From contig CAJUNE010000004.1 in NCBI GenBank assembly GCA_910587745.1, positions 1 to 52,744 of the forward strand: a stretch of DNA of 52,744 nt. The letters run 5' to 3'. This stretch comes from an uncultured Bacilli bacterium. GTDB lineage: Bacteria; Bacillota_I; Bacilli_A; RF39; UBA660. The first letter of the stretch is position 1; each line of letters begins with the position of its first letter. Of this stretch, positions 41,838 through 48,491 are shown one piece after another. Position numbers and translations under genes: made by a program. The notes beneath the pieces were generated by a model, which worked only from the letters and a program-made list of their open reading frames with translations, was not told the DNA's origin and did no database searches.

Positions 41838-41866
41838 TAGTTATAAAAAAATAACTATGTTATAAT
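41838..41866 (+). promoter_or_regulatory. Promoter with an overlapping palindrome before the FNT-like gene
   Basis: The inverted repeat TAGTTAT-N6-ATAACTA (41838-41857) lies directly ahead of an extended -10, TGT-TATAAT (41858-41866). It covers the place of the -35 element, so it looks like a repressor operator. Confidence 0.45.
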
Positions 41867-41884
41867 CTACTAAAGGTGAAGTAT

Positions 41885-42526
41885 ATGAAAAGAAATATAA
41901 AAGATATAATTATATATTTAATTAAAAGTATTTTAGCAGGAATAATGATAGCAATTGGCGGAACTATATTTTTATCATTAGATAATAAAATAATTGGTTC
42001 TATATTTTTTTCTATAGGTTTATTTATGATTTGTACTAGAGGTTTAAACTTATTTACAGGTAAAATTGGTTATATATTTGAAAATAATTTAAAATACACA
42101 TTAGAAGTTATAATAACATTAATAGGTAATTTTATAGGAACCTTTACTTCTGCATATATATTAAAATATACCAGAATATACACAAGCATAAGTATCAAAG
42201 CGGAAAATATTTGCAATATCAAATTAAATGATACTTTACTAAGTATTTTTATACTATCTATATTTTGTGGAATATTAATGTATTTAGCAGTTAATGGTTA
42301 TAAAGAAAATAAAGATTGTGGTAAATATCTAAGTATTTTCTTATGTGTAATAGTATTTATATTATGTGGTTTTGAACATAGTATTGCCAATATGTATTAT
42401 TTTAGTATTGCTAGTCTTTGGAGTTCTAAAACCTTTTTATATTTATTTACTATGATTTTAGGAAACACTATTGGAGGCGTATTTATTCCTTTATGTGATA
42501 AATTAAAAAATAAATTAACTAGCTAA
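41885..42526 (+). CDS. Short FNT (formate/nitrite) family membrane channel
   Basis: 213 residues from the ATG at 41885 (AAAGGTG six bases upstream; a GTG start lies inside that site). Six hydrophobic helices. Family marks are GIMIAIGGTIFLSL, IGLFMICTRGLNLFTGKIG, NFIGTF, CGFEHSIANMYYF and GNTIGGVFIP. The central His of CGFEHSIAN corresponds to the pore His of FocA-type channels. It is shorter than typical FNT proteins (about 260-280) with trimmed termini and loops. The likely cargo is formate, nitrite or another small anion. Its end overlaps the convergent S51-like gene by 12 bases. Confidence 0.75.
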   Translation: MKRNIKDIIIYLIKSILAGIMIAIGGTIFLSLDNKIIGSIFFSIGLFMICTRGLNLFTGKIGYIFENNLKYTLEVIITLIGNFIGTFTSAYILKYTRIYTSISIKAENICNIKLNDTLLSIFILSIFCGILMYLAVNGYKENKDCGKYLSIFLCVIVFILCGFEHSIANMYYFSIASLWSSKTFLYLFTMILGNTIGGVFIPLCDKLKNKLTS

Positions 42527-43951
42527 TTTCCTATATAAATTATTAGTATTTAACTCTTGAATTCTTCTTGTTTCTTCTATCTTAGTAAGAGCAAGAAGTT
42601 TTTTCATATCTTTATTAGAATAAAAACTTGAAAAACAACAAATAAAATAATAAACTATTTTTGGATTAATATTAACTAGTTGGGTCATGCATTCTAAGAC
42701 TATACTTAAAAATTTAGAAATATTATCTTTATACATTACACTACTACTTTTAATAATCGAAACTAAATAAAATTTCAAATATAATTCATCTTCACTATCG
42801 CTATTTAAATTAAGAGAATTAATAAAATCTGCATTCATTTTATTTGGGTCAAGTTTAGAATAAGTAACATCTCCATTAAATAAATTAAGTAGTTGAGTAT
42901 TTAATAACAATTTTAAATTATTTCTCTTAATATTATCACTAATTCTACATTTTTGTTCATCGTTGCTAAAATCATTAATAATATCAGAAACAATTTCTAT
43001 ATTAACTTTTTTAATTCTTTTTAAAATATCTAAAATAACTAATTTAATAGTACCACTTCTATTTACATTATAAATATTAAGATATGTATTTAATTCTGTT
43101 ATATCCGCTTTTTCTAAATTTCCTGTTATTTTATATTCTTCTCCATCGATTAATAAAGAAATCTCACCACAAGCATAAACCTTAAACTCATTAGTTATAA
43201 ACATACTATTAGGACTACATAAATAAAAAGCTATTCTATTACTATCAGGTAATAAACAAGTTTCTTTAAATTCTAAAGTTTTAGATTCTTCTTTATTTGA
43301 AGCTCCAAAATTTGGTTCCATTGTAACTGGATTAATACCTAAGCCATCATAATTATCAGGATAAACAAAATCAGGTCGATTATAATAAAATGAATCATAT
43401 TGTCCCCCATAAATTTTAGACGCCGAAACTACTGAACCAGCACAAGCACTTGTTACTAAAATATTATTTCTAAGAATTATATCTTTTAAATTAATTCCTT
43501 TACTAATCATTGATTCTAATAACTCTCCAAAAACTCTATCTTGACCAATCCCTAAAAATACAAAATCACTATTTTCCAAAATATCTTTAGCATCTATTGC
43601 ATTTTCTCTAATAAATTTACTATCTAAAATAACAAAATTACTTTTTTGAAGTTCACCATAACCTAATTGTCTAAAATAATATTTTAAAGCACTAAAATAA
43701 AGTTTAGCAGTATTAGTATTTTCATTAGTTACTACATCTCCATCTTGATTAGTATAACCACCAATATAAACCATTTTAATATCACTTAAATTATCTTTTT
43801 TAACTTTTAATAATTCCCCTAAAGTTTTTATATATTGCTTTACAAATTCATTATTTAAATTATTTTCATTAACCCTTCTAGGTGAAGAAGTAGTAACTAT
43901 TTCTGGTAAACTGCCTACCACCATTGTTGGTATTGTATTAATATTTTTCAT
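42515..43951 (-). CDS. Peptidase S51/class-I amidotransferase-like protein with a C-terminal helical extension
   Basis: 478 residues. Residues about 55-270 show the S51-like flavodoxin-type fold: KMVYIGGYTNQDG, SDFVFLGIGQDRVFGELL and the nucleophile elbow VTSACAGSVVSA. The elbow residue is Cys170, where cyanophycinase and dipeptidase E have Ser (xSAGA). Residues about 290-478 are a helical Asn/Leu/Lys-rich extension that I do not recognise. Members of the fold cleave Asp-containing dipeptides or cyanophycin. The gene has its own promoter, leader peptide and terminator-bearing leader (43968-44171). No signal peptide, so it acts in the cytoplasm. Substrate unknown. Confidence 0.72.
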   Translation of the reverse strand: MKNINTIPTMVVGSLPEIVTTSSPRRVNENNLNNEFVKQYIKTLGELLKVKKDNLSDIKMVYIGGYTNQDGDVVTNENTNTAKLYFSALKYYFRQLGYGELQKSNFVILDSKFIRENAIDAKDILENSDFVFLGIGQDRVFGELLESMISKGINLKDIILRNNILVTSACAGSVVSASKIYGGQYDSFYYNRPDFVYPDNYDGLGINPVTMEPNFGASNKEESKTLEFKETCLLPDSNRIAFYLCSPNSMFITNEFKVYACGEISLLIDGEEYKITGNLEKADITELNTYLNIYNVNRSGTIKLVILDILKRIKKVNIEIVSDIINDFSNDEQKCRISDNIKRNNLKLLLNTQLLNLFNGDVTYSKLDPNKMNADFINSLNLNSDSEDELYLKFYLVSIIKSSSVMYKDNISKFLSIVLECMTQLVNINPKIVYYFICCFSSFYSNKDMKKLLALTKIEETRRIQELNTNNLYRKLAS

Positions 43952-43967
43952 ATATATCCTCTTTTCT

Positions 43968-44046
43968 AATTAAAAAGCTATCCAGTATTACCTGCATAGC
44001 TTTAAGTTTATTTTTTACAGGTCCAAGCACGAAAAATAGCACTTGT
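43968..44046 (-). promoter_or_regulatory. Transcription attenuator: alternative stems and intrinsic terminator
   Basis: Minus-strand order: segment 2 ACAAGTGC (44039-44046), segment 3 GTGCTTG (44024-44030), ACCTG (44018-44022), then the terminator. Segment 2 pairs perfectly with GCACTTGT (44073-44080) inside the leader peptide, or alternatively with segment 3 (7 bp, two G.U). ACCTG pairs with CAGGT (43990-43994) inside the terminator. The terminator is AAAGCTAT/ATAGCTTT with an inner CAG/CTG (43974-44003), followed by TTTTTAATT. It lies just before the ribosome site of the S51-like gene. This is the layout of ribosome-mediated attenuation. Confidence 0.7.
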
Positions 44047-44061
44047 ACCACGATTTTAAAT

Positions 44062-44118
44062 TTATCGCTTTAACAAGTGCAGACTACTATGATGATGCAT
44101 ACAATTAATACTAAACAT
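44062..44118 (-). CDS. Leader peptide of the attenuator, 18 residues with a His run
   Basis: ATG at 44118 with AAAGGAG eight bases upstream and a TAA stop at 44062. The peptide is MFSINCMHHHSSLHLLKR: three consecutive CAT codons (8-10) and a fourth His (CAC, codon 14). Codons 13-16 contain segment 1 (GCACTTGT) of the attenuator, so a ribosome held at the His codons would cover it and free segment 2. Histidyl-tRNA level is the obvious candidate signal; Cys, Met and Ser codons sit nearby and cannot be excluded. Too short for standard gene callers. Confidence 0.7.
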   Translation of the reverse strand: MFSINCMHHHSSLHLLKR

Positions 44119-44142
44119 AATAATCTCTCCTTTTGTGATATG

Positions 44143-44171
44143 ATTATAACTTAAAAATAATATTTTGTAAA
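44143..44171 (-). promoter_or_regulatory. Promoter of the leader peptide and S51-like gene
   Basis: TTTACA (44166-44171), exactly 17 bases, then TATAAT (44143-44148) on the minus strand. Start of transcription is expected near 44136, giving a leader of about 185 bases. Confidence 0.8.
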
Positions 44172-44194
44172 GAAAAAGCTAATTTTCAAAATAT

Positions 44195-44353
44195 TTATAA
44201 ACCTTTTGGATTATTGATTATTTCATCATAATTTTCTGAATAATTTAGAAAATATAAATTAATTATCTTTTCTCTACCAAGTATATACTTTAATATCTTC
44301 TAATTGTTATTTTAAAAGTCATATTTACCCAATAAAAGTTTTTTAAGTTTCAT
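44195..44353 (-). pseudogene. Possible decayed small gene between tRNA-Thr and the attenuator
   Basis: In one minus-strand frame, ATG at 44353 opens MKLKKLLLGKYDF, meets two stops four codons apart (TAA, TAG), then continues KILKYILGREKIINLYFLNYSENYDEIINNPKGL-like coding text to a TAA at 44195. Amino acid composition looks like real protein, yet there is no ribosome site. It may be a gene remnant or chance in AT-rich DNA. The rest of 44172-44445 holds nothing else I can support. Confidence 0.25.
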
Positions 44354-44415
44354 ATAATTAACTTTGTCATTTAACATTTATCTCTATTTATTTTATGCAA
44401 ATTATATATATTAAA

Positions 44416-44433
44416 GTTCAAATATTTTTGAAC
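44416..44433 (-). terminator. Probable tRNA-Thr terminator
   Basis: GTTCAAA/TTTGAAC seven-base stem with a four-base loop, 13 bases after the tRNA 3' end. The following T tract is weak (TTTAAT). Confidence 0.45.
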
Positions 44434-44445
44434 AAATTTATCAAA

Positions 44446-44521
44446 TGGTGCTGAAGACAAGAATCGAACTTGCGACCTACGCATTACGAGTGCGTTGCTC
44501 TACCGACTGAGCTACTTCAGC
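44446..44521 (-). tRNA. tRNA-Thr (anticodon CGT)
   Basis: 76 bases with encoded CCA. The acceptor arm GCTGAAG/CTTCAGC pairs fully; D arm GCTC/GAGC; anticodon stem ACGCA/TGCGT with loop CTCGTAA, giving anticodon CGT, which reads ACG; T arm GCAAG/CTTGT with TTCGATT. A complete cloverleaf. It stands alone on the minus strand between the acyltransferase-like gene and the S51-like region. Confidence 0.96.
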
Positions 44522-44541
44522 GCACTTTAATTATATCAACA

Positions 44542-45486
44542 CTATTTTAAAATGCCAAGTCCAATACATAATTTTTCCTTATTTATAAGTTTATTTTTTA
44601 TATTCTTTTGTAAACTTGTTTCTTCTTTTAAGATATTATAATCATTAATTTCAAATGGTTCATTAAAAACAAATTTTAAAAAATCTTTTTTATTTTCTTT
44701 TGTAAATATTAAATCAAATTTATTTTGAAAATATAAAATATCACTATCATCTTTTAAAATATTTTTTAAATCTGGCGATAATAACCAAGAAAAAGTAACA
44801 AATTTAATATCTTTAGGAGCATTAAAATATTTAAAAACCTCATCTTTTCTATTTAAAGAACTATTAATATTATCTTTAGTAAACTCATTACTTCTAGGAA
44901 TATGAATAAAAATAACATCTTCCTGATCCAAATAATTCTTTTTAAATTCATATTGAAAAATACCTATTTGAACAATTTCACCACGAATAAATCTTGAAAC
45001 CCATTCCATATTACTAAATCTCATCCCCGGTATTCCATAAATTTTATAATCTGAAATACAAGCATCTCTAATTATTTTCTTTTGGATATTTACTTGTTCT
45101 AAGTCATAACTTTTCATATTTAATTCATGTATTCTATACCCCATTAACACAGATATCATTGGCATATATAAAAATCCATTATTTTTAAAATAAGACAATT
45201 TAAAATCCCATTTATTTCTTTTATCTATTTCTACTTTATACAAAATATAATACCACAGGTAAATTAAAAAAATTAAATTAATATCACAATTTATTTGAAA
45301 CCATAAATCTCTTATAAAGTTAGCAAAATCATTATCAAATTCATAAAAGCTAATAAAGTTTTCTAAATCATCACCATTATACCAAGCCTCATCAAAACTT
45401 TCCATTGCCTCTTCATAGTATATAGTCCAATCATTTGGAATATTAGTAACATTAATATAATTAGCCAGTTCTTTTATATTTAACAT
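44542..45486 (-). CDS. Acyltransferase-domain protein (NAT_N plus GNAT-like C-terminal domain)
   Basis: 314 residues. An N-terminal helical half (about 1-150) with many Trp/Tyr and a C-terminal half with VQIGIFQYEF, VIFIHIPRSNEFTKDNINSSL and FVTFSWLLSPDLKNIL followed by ILYFQNKFDLI. The latter match the recurrent pattern of the GNAT-like 'acyltransferase domain-containing' proteins of gut Firmicutes ('mgrlQye...vHIP...lt...c..Sl', 'f.C.SWLL.p.L...L...SNi..F...F'). Substrates are unknown. Its end is 21 bases from the tRNA-Thr gene. Confidence in the family is fair; the reaction is not known. Confidence 0.65.
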   Translation of the reverse strand: MLNIKELANYINVTNIPNDWTIYYEEAMESFDEAWYNGDDLENFISFYEFDNDFANFIRDLWFQINCDINLIFLIYLWYYILYKVEIDKRNKWDFKLSYFKNNGFLYMPMISVLMGYRIHELNMKSYDLEQVNIQKKIIRDACISDYKIYGIPGMRFSNMEWVSRFIRGEIVQIGIFQYEFKKNYLDQEDVIFIHIPRSNEFTKDNINSSLNRKDEVFKYFNAPKDIKFVTFSWLLSPDLKNILKDDSDILYFQNKFDLIFTKENKKDFLKFVFNEPFEINDYNILKEETSLQKNIKNKLINKEKLCIGLGILK

Positions 45487-45523
45487 ACTATCACCTATTT
45501 AGATTTTATCACAAAAAACAAAA

Positions 45524-45547
45524 AAGTACCAATAATAATTGATACTT
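45524..45547 (-). terminator. Terminator of the spoIIAA-sigF operon
   Basis: AAGTATCAAT/ATTGGTACTT ten-base stem (one G.U), four-base loop, then TTTTTGTTTTTTG on the minus strand, adjacent to the sigma gene stop. Confidence 0.8.
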
Positions 45548-46192
45548 TTAAGACATCATACTAACTCGCATTTTTTCCAAACTTTTCTTCTCATAGCGCG
45601 AGACCATAACTTGCGTCATATTAAGTTTACGAGCTACTTCACTTTGAGTTAAATCTTCATAATAACGTGATTTAATAATTTCTTGTTCTTCCGCATTTAA
45701 AACTTTAAAGCTATCATCTAAGTCTAATTTTAAATCAATATTAGTAGCTTTTTTATCAGGAATAACTTCATGTAAATTAAGTTCATTTGCTTCATCATCC
45801 AAAGAAATCATCGCTTGAGCACTAGTAACTGCTTCGTATACTACTCCGGGATCTAATTCTAAGAATAAAGCTACTTCTTCAGTGGTTGGTAAATATCCTT
45901 GTTTTTGTGCTAAATCATACCTTGTTCTTTCTACTAATTTATATATTTTTAAAATATCTTTACTAACTTTAATATTTTTATTCCCATTAACAAAAGTATA
46001 CATTTCTCCAAAAATATAAGGATAAGCATATGTACTAAATTTAGCCATTTTTGTATCTTTAAAATTCTGATAAGCTTTAAGTAATCCTATTACCCCTACT
46101 TGAATTAAATCTTGTTTATCAGCGACATAAAATTTGCTTGCTATATTTTTAATCAACCCCATATGAGTTTCAATAAGTAGATTAGTATTCAT
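45548..46192 (-). CDS. sigF: Sigma factor of the SigF/SigB/SigG group
   Basis: 214 residues with region 2 (QDLIQVGVIGLLKAYQNFKDTKMAKFSTYAYPYIFGEM), region 3 (about 95-130) and region 4 helix-turn-helix (LNAEEQEIIKSRYYEDLTQSEVARKLNMTQVMVSRYEKKSL). This is the layout of sporulation/stress sigma factors. It starts two bases after the stop of a SpoIIAA-like gene. In B. subtilis the order is spoIIAA-spoIIAB-sigF; the middle gene for the anti-sigma kinase is missing here. SigF versus SigB cannot be settled by eye; the short two-gene unit favours a spoIIA origin. Confidence 0.75.
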   Translation of the reverse strand: MNTNLLIETHMGLIKNIASKFYVADKQDLIQVGVIGLLKAYQNFKDTKMAKFSTYAYPYIFGEMYTFVNGNKNIKVSKDILKIYKLVERTRYDLAQKQGYLPTTEEVALFLELDPGVVYEAVTSAQAMISLDDEANELNLHEVIPDKKATNIDLKLDLDDSFKVLNAEEQEIIKSRYYEDLTQSEVARKLNMTQVMVSRYEKKSLEKMRVSMMS

Positions 46193-46194
46193 AA

Positions 46195-46527
46195 TTATAT
46201 CTCGATTAATTTATTAGCAGCTAGTTCATTAGAAGCTATTTTCATTCTAAGTCTTTTTATTTTTTCTCTTACTTCATCACTAACTTCACACAAGCAAATT
46301 TTTCCTCTATTAGTTCTAATCGCACATTTAGTATTTAAAAGCGCATCCATTCCAGATTCATCAATATCTTTAAGCTCTAATAAATTAAATACTAAATATT
46401 TTACTTTATGTTTTAAAACTGTTGGCACTATATAGTTATTAATTTTATAAGAAACCTTTCTTTCTAATACTCCATTAAGTCTTACATACAAAATACCCTT
46501 ATCATATTCCATATCAACTTTTAACAT
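46195..46527 (-). CDS. spoIIAA: STAS-domain anti-anti-sigma factor, SpoIIAA-like
   Basis: 110 residues from the ATG at 46527 (AGAGGTG six bases upstream; a GTG start overlaps it). The STAS pattern is clear: GILYVRLNGVLERK, YLVFNLLELKDIDESGMDALL and KICLCEV. The Ser before Gly in DESG corresponds to the phosphorylated Ser58 of SpoIIAA and is kept, so a kinase partner should exist somewhere. No spoIIAB lies between this gene and sigF. The protein would bind an anti-sigma factor and release the sigma factor encoded downstream. Confidence 0.78.
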   Translation of the reverse strand: MLKVDMEYDKGILYVRLNGVLERKVSYKINNYIVPTVLKHKVKYLVFNLLELKDIDESGMDALLNTKCAIRTNRGKICLCEVSDEVREKIKRLRMKIASNELAANKLIEI

Positions 46528-46635
46528 ACATTTCACCTCTGTCTATTCTAATATAGAACAAAATAAAAACATTTTAAACACGTTCGACAAAGGTTAGCAA
46601 AACTTATCAAAATTTGCGTGTAAATAAAATAAAAA

Positions 46636-46651
46636 AAGTACCGAAGTACTT
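46636..46651 (-). terminator. UUCG-loop terminator of rpsF-ssb-rpsR
   Basis: AAGTAC-TTCG-GTACTT followed by seven T on the minus strand. The very stable tetraloop closes a six-base stem whose 5' arm overlaps the rpsR stop (46650-46652). Confidence 0.88.
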
Positions 46652-46865
46652 ATTTAACATATGGTATTAAAGCCATAAATCTTGCATATTTAATTTGTTT
46701 AGCAATATGTCTTTGATGTTTAGCACATGCTCCAGTCATACGTCTAGGCATAATTTTTCCTTTATCATTAATATATTTATTAATAATCATAACATCTTTA
46801 TAATCTACACTTTTACCAGCGCACATTTGACATATTTTCTTTTTCTTACGATAGAATTCTGCCAT
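46650..46865 (-). CDS. rpsR: 30S ribosomal protein S18
   Basis: 71 residues. It starts MAEFYRKKKKICQMCAGK and has DVMIINKYINDKGKIMPRRMTGACAKHQRHIAKQIKYARFMALIPY, the S18 core. The Cys-containing N-terminus (C-x2-C, with a further Cys before KHQ) is like zinc-type S18 of many Firmicutes, though the full four-Cys set should be checked. S18 pairs with S6 on the 30S platform. Third gene of the conserved rpsF-ssb-rpsR operon. Confidence 0.97.
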   Translation of the reverse strand: MAEFYRKKKKICQMCAGKSVDYKDVMIINKYINDKGKIMPRRMTGACAKHQRHIAKQIKYARFMALIPYVK

Positions 46866-46882
46866 TATTATTCCTCCTTTAT

Positions 46883-47386
46883 TTAAAATGGTAAATCGTC
46901 ATCACTCAAAGTAATTTCTTCACCAAAATCTTTAAATGGATCTTCAGAGATATCAGTTGTAGGAGTACCTGGATTATAATTATCTACTGGAATATCATTT
47001 GCTGGTGCAAAATTATTATTAGGTTGATAATTATTATCAGAGTATCCACCTGCTTGTGCCTGATTATCAGCTTTAGTTCCTAGGAAGGTAATATTATCGC
47101 ACATAACTTCTGTAACATATCTTTTACTTCCATCTTGTGCATTATAATTTCTAGTTTGAATACGTCCTTCAACTGCTATTTGACTGCCTTTATGACAATA
47201 CTTAACTAAATTCTCAGCTTGTCTTCTCCAAATAACACAATTAATAAAATCTGTTTCTGGTTGACCACCTTGTGGTACAAAAGGTCTACTTACAGCAATT
47301 GAAAATGTTGCAACACTAACATTTGTTGGTGTTGTTCTAAGTTCAGGATCTCTAGCTAGCCTTCCAATTAAAATTACTTTATTCAT
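46883..47386 (-). CDS. ssb: Single-stranded DNA-binding protein
   Basis: 167 residues. The N-terminal OB fold (about 1-108) starts MNKVILIGRLARDPELRTTPTN and has NCVIWRRQAENLVKYCHKGSQIAVEGRIQTRNY. A Gln/Asn/Gly/Pro-rich linker leads to the acidic tip SDDDLPF, which recruits repair and replication proteins. It coats single-stranded DNA in replication and recombination. It begins three bases after the rpsF stop, in the standard operon. Confidence 0.97.
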   Translation of the reverse strand: MNKVILIGRLARDPELRTTPTNVSVATFSIAVSRPFVPQGGQPETDFINCVIWRRQAENLVKYCHKGSQIAVEGRIQTRNYNAQDGSKRYVTEVMCDNITFLGTKADNQAQAGGYSDNNYQPNNNFAPANDIPVDNYNPGTPTTDISEDPFKDFGEEITLSDDDLPF

Positions 47387-47389
47387 ATT

Positions 47390-47680
47390 CTACTCCTCAT
47401 CTAATTTAATAATTAAATGTCTTAACACTGTCTCATCAATTAAAGCACGACGATCAAATTCGCTTACTACTTCAGGAGTAGCTTCTACTTTTAAAACATA
47501 GTAATATCCGTTTAATTCTTTCTTAATTGGATATGCTAACTTTCTTTCGCCCATTTCTTTTGTTTCTACTATTTTACCTTTACCATCAGTTATGATTTTT
47601 TTCATAGCATCAATAGTCTTTTTTTGCTTATCAGCTTCTATAGTAGTTTTAACAATGAACATGATTTCATAATTAGTCAT
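47390..47680 (-). CDS. rpsF: 30S ribosomal protein S6
   Basis: 96 residues. It starts MTNYEIMFIVKTTIE and has GKIVETKEMGERKLAYPIKKELNGYYYVLKVEA and VLRHLIIKLDEE, the S6 ferredoxin-like fold. First gene of the operon with ssb and rpsR. Its AAGGAGGTGG ribosome site can be hidden by a CTCCTT element 35 bases upstream, in a leader that also carries unpaired CCG triplets as in the known S6:S18-binding leader RNA. Confidence 0.97.
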   Translation of the reverse strand: MTNYEIMFIVKTTIEADKQKKTIDAMKKIITDGKGKIVETKEMGERKLAYPIKKELNGYYYVLKVEATPEVVSEFDRRALIDETVLRHLIIKLDEE

Positions 47681-47688
47681 TTTTCCAC

Positions 47689-47733
47689 CTCCTTACGGTC
47701 TTACGGCTTTAAGAACACACTTAAAGCAAGGAG
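47689..47733 (-). promoter_or_regulatory. rpsF leader, probable S6:S18 autoregulatory RNA
   Basis: Outer stem CTCCTT (47728-47733) with AAGGAG (47689-47694) hides the rpsF ribosome site. An inner stem CTTTAAG/CTTAAAG (47720-47726 with 47707-47713) sits inside, and the 3' side of the internal loop is CCGTAAGACCGT with two CCG triplets. The reported S6:S18 leader motif is a stem with a conserved CCG in a bulge near the start. Match is by eye. Confidence 0.6.
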
Positions 47734-47755
47734 TAATTCATTTACTCGTGAGACT

Positions 47756-47784
47756 AGTATAACAAAAATAATCCCATTTGTAAA
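47756..47784 (-). promoter_or_regulatory. rpsF operon promoter
   Basis: TTTACA (47779-47784), 17 bases, TATACT (47756-47761) on the minus strand, about 75 bases before rpsF. Confidence 0.75.
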
Positions 47785-47839
47785 CATAAAATTACTATAA
47801 TAAATATATAATAAGAAAAGTAAATTTATTCAAGAAAAA

Positions 47840-47857
47840 ATCTATCTTTTAATAGAT
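47840..47857 (-). terminator. Terminator downstream of the unknown 130-residue gene
   Basis: ATCTAT/ATAGAT six-base stem, six-base loop, then TTTTTTC on the minus strand. It lies about 115 bases past the gene at 47975-48367; the bases between hold no frame that I support. Confidence 0.5.
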
Positions 47858-47974
47858 CTATTTCAAAATTATAACTAAGTTATCTACATAAATTTATATC
47901 TTCAATTCCAATAACAAAAATAATAGCTATTTTTTTGAAAAAGAATTCTTATACTCTATTTCCATAAACATATT

Positions 47975-48367
47975 TTAAACAGTTAAACTTTGAGAAATAT
48001 ATTTAGAATAATCAATTATCCCATCTGATACTAAAGAATAATGTTGCAAATTAGATTCAAATATAAGTTCCATAGTTGGATACAAAACACTAGCACCTAA
48101 AAAATACTTAACATATTCACAATATAAATAATATCCCATTTGAAATGTAGCAAGTTCATCAATATACATTATACTAGCTTTACCATCATTCCATGATATT
48201 CTTGAATTATTCATACAAAAAACATAAGTTAAAGCCCATTTTTTTAAAATAAGGCTAATATCTTGACCTCTAGTTATTAAATCTAATAAAGTTTGATAGT
48301 CTTCACTATTTTGGTATGCCTCAATAATGCTATTTAAAATATTTATTCTAATATTATCTAATTCCAC
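47975..48367 (-). CDS. Unknown small soluble protein
   Basis: 130 residues, beginning with GTG (48367) after a GGGGGA site and seven T. The sequence looks helical throughout, with two aromatic-rich stretches (KKWALTYVFCMNN, MGYYLYCEYVKYFLG). No membrane helix of full length and no signal peptide. I do not recognise it. It stands alone, with a 3' untranslated stretch of about 120 bases before a hairpin terminator. Confidence 0.55.
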   Translation of the reverse strand: MELDNIRINILNSIIEAYQNSEDYQTLLDLITRGQDISLILKKWALTYVFCMNNSRISWNDGKASIMYIDELATFQMGYYLYCEYVKYFLGASVLYPTMELIFESNLQHYSLVSDGIIDYSKYISQSLTV

Positions 48368-48473
48368 AAAAAAATCCCCCTTTTTTTATGCACACAATAA
48401 TTTAACATAAGTTTAAAAAAATTTCAAGAGAAAAAATAGCAAGTACCCAATCAAATTAATTATTAAATAAAAA

Positions 48474-48491
48474 AAGAGAATTACTTCTCTT
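48474..48491 (-). terminator. Terminator built on the stop codon of the DUF308 gene
   Basis: AAGAGAA/TTCTCTT seven-base stem; the loop TTAC/GTAA contains the TAA stop (48481-48483). Seven T follow on the minus strand. Confidence 0.75.

Noticed and set aside
43952..44140. T-box leader before the S51-like gene
   Set aside because: A GTGGTAC stretch recalls the T-box core, but it is not followed by the CGCG part. I find no specifier-loop stem, and the leader of about 185 bases is instead explained by a translated His-rich peptide with alternative stems.
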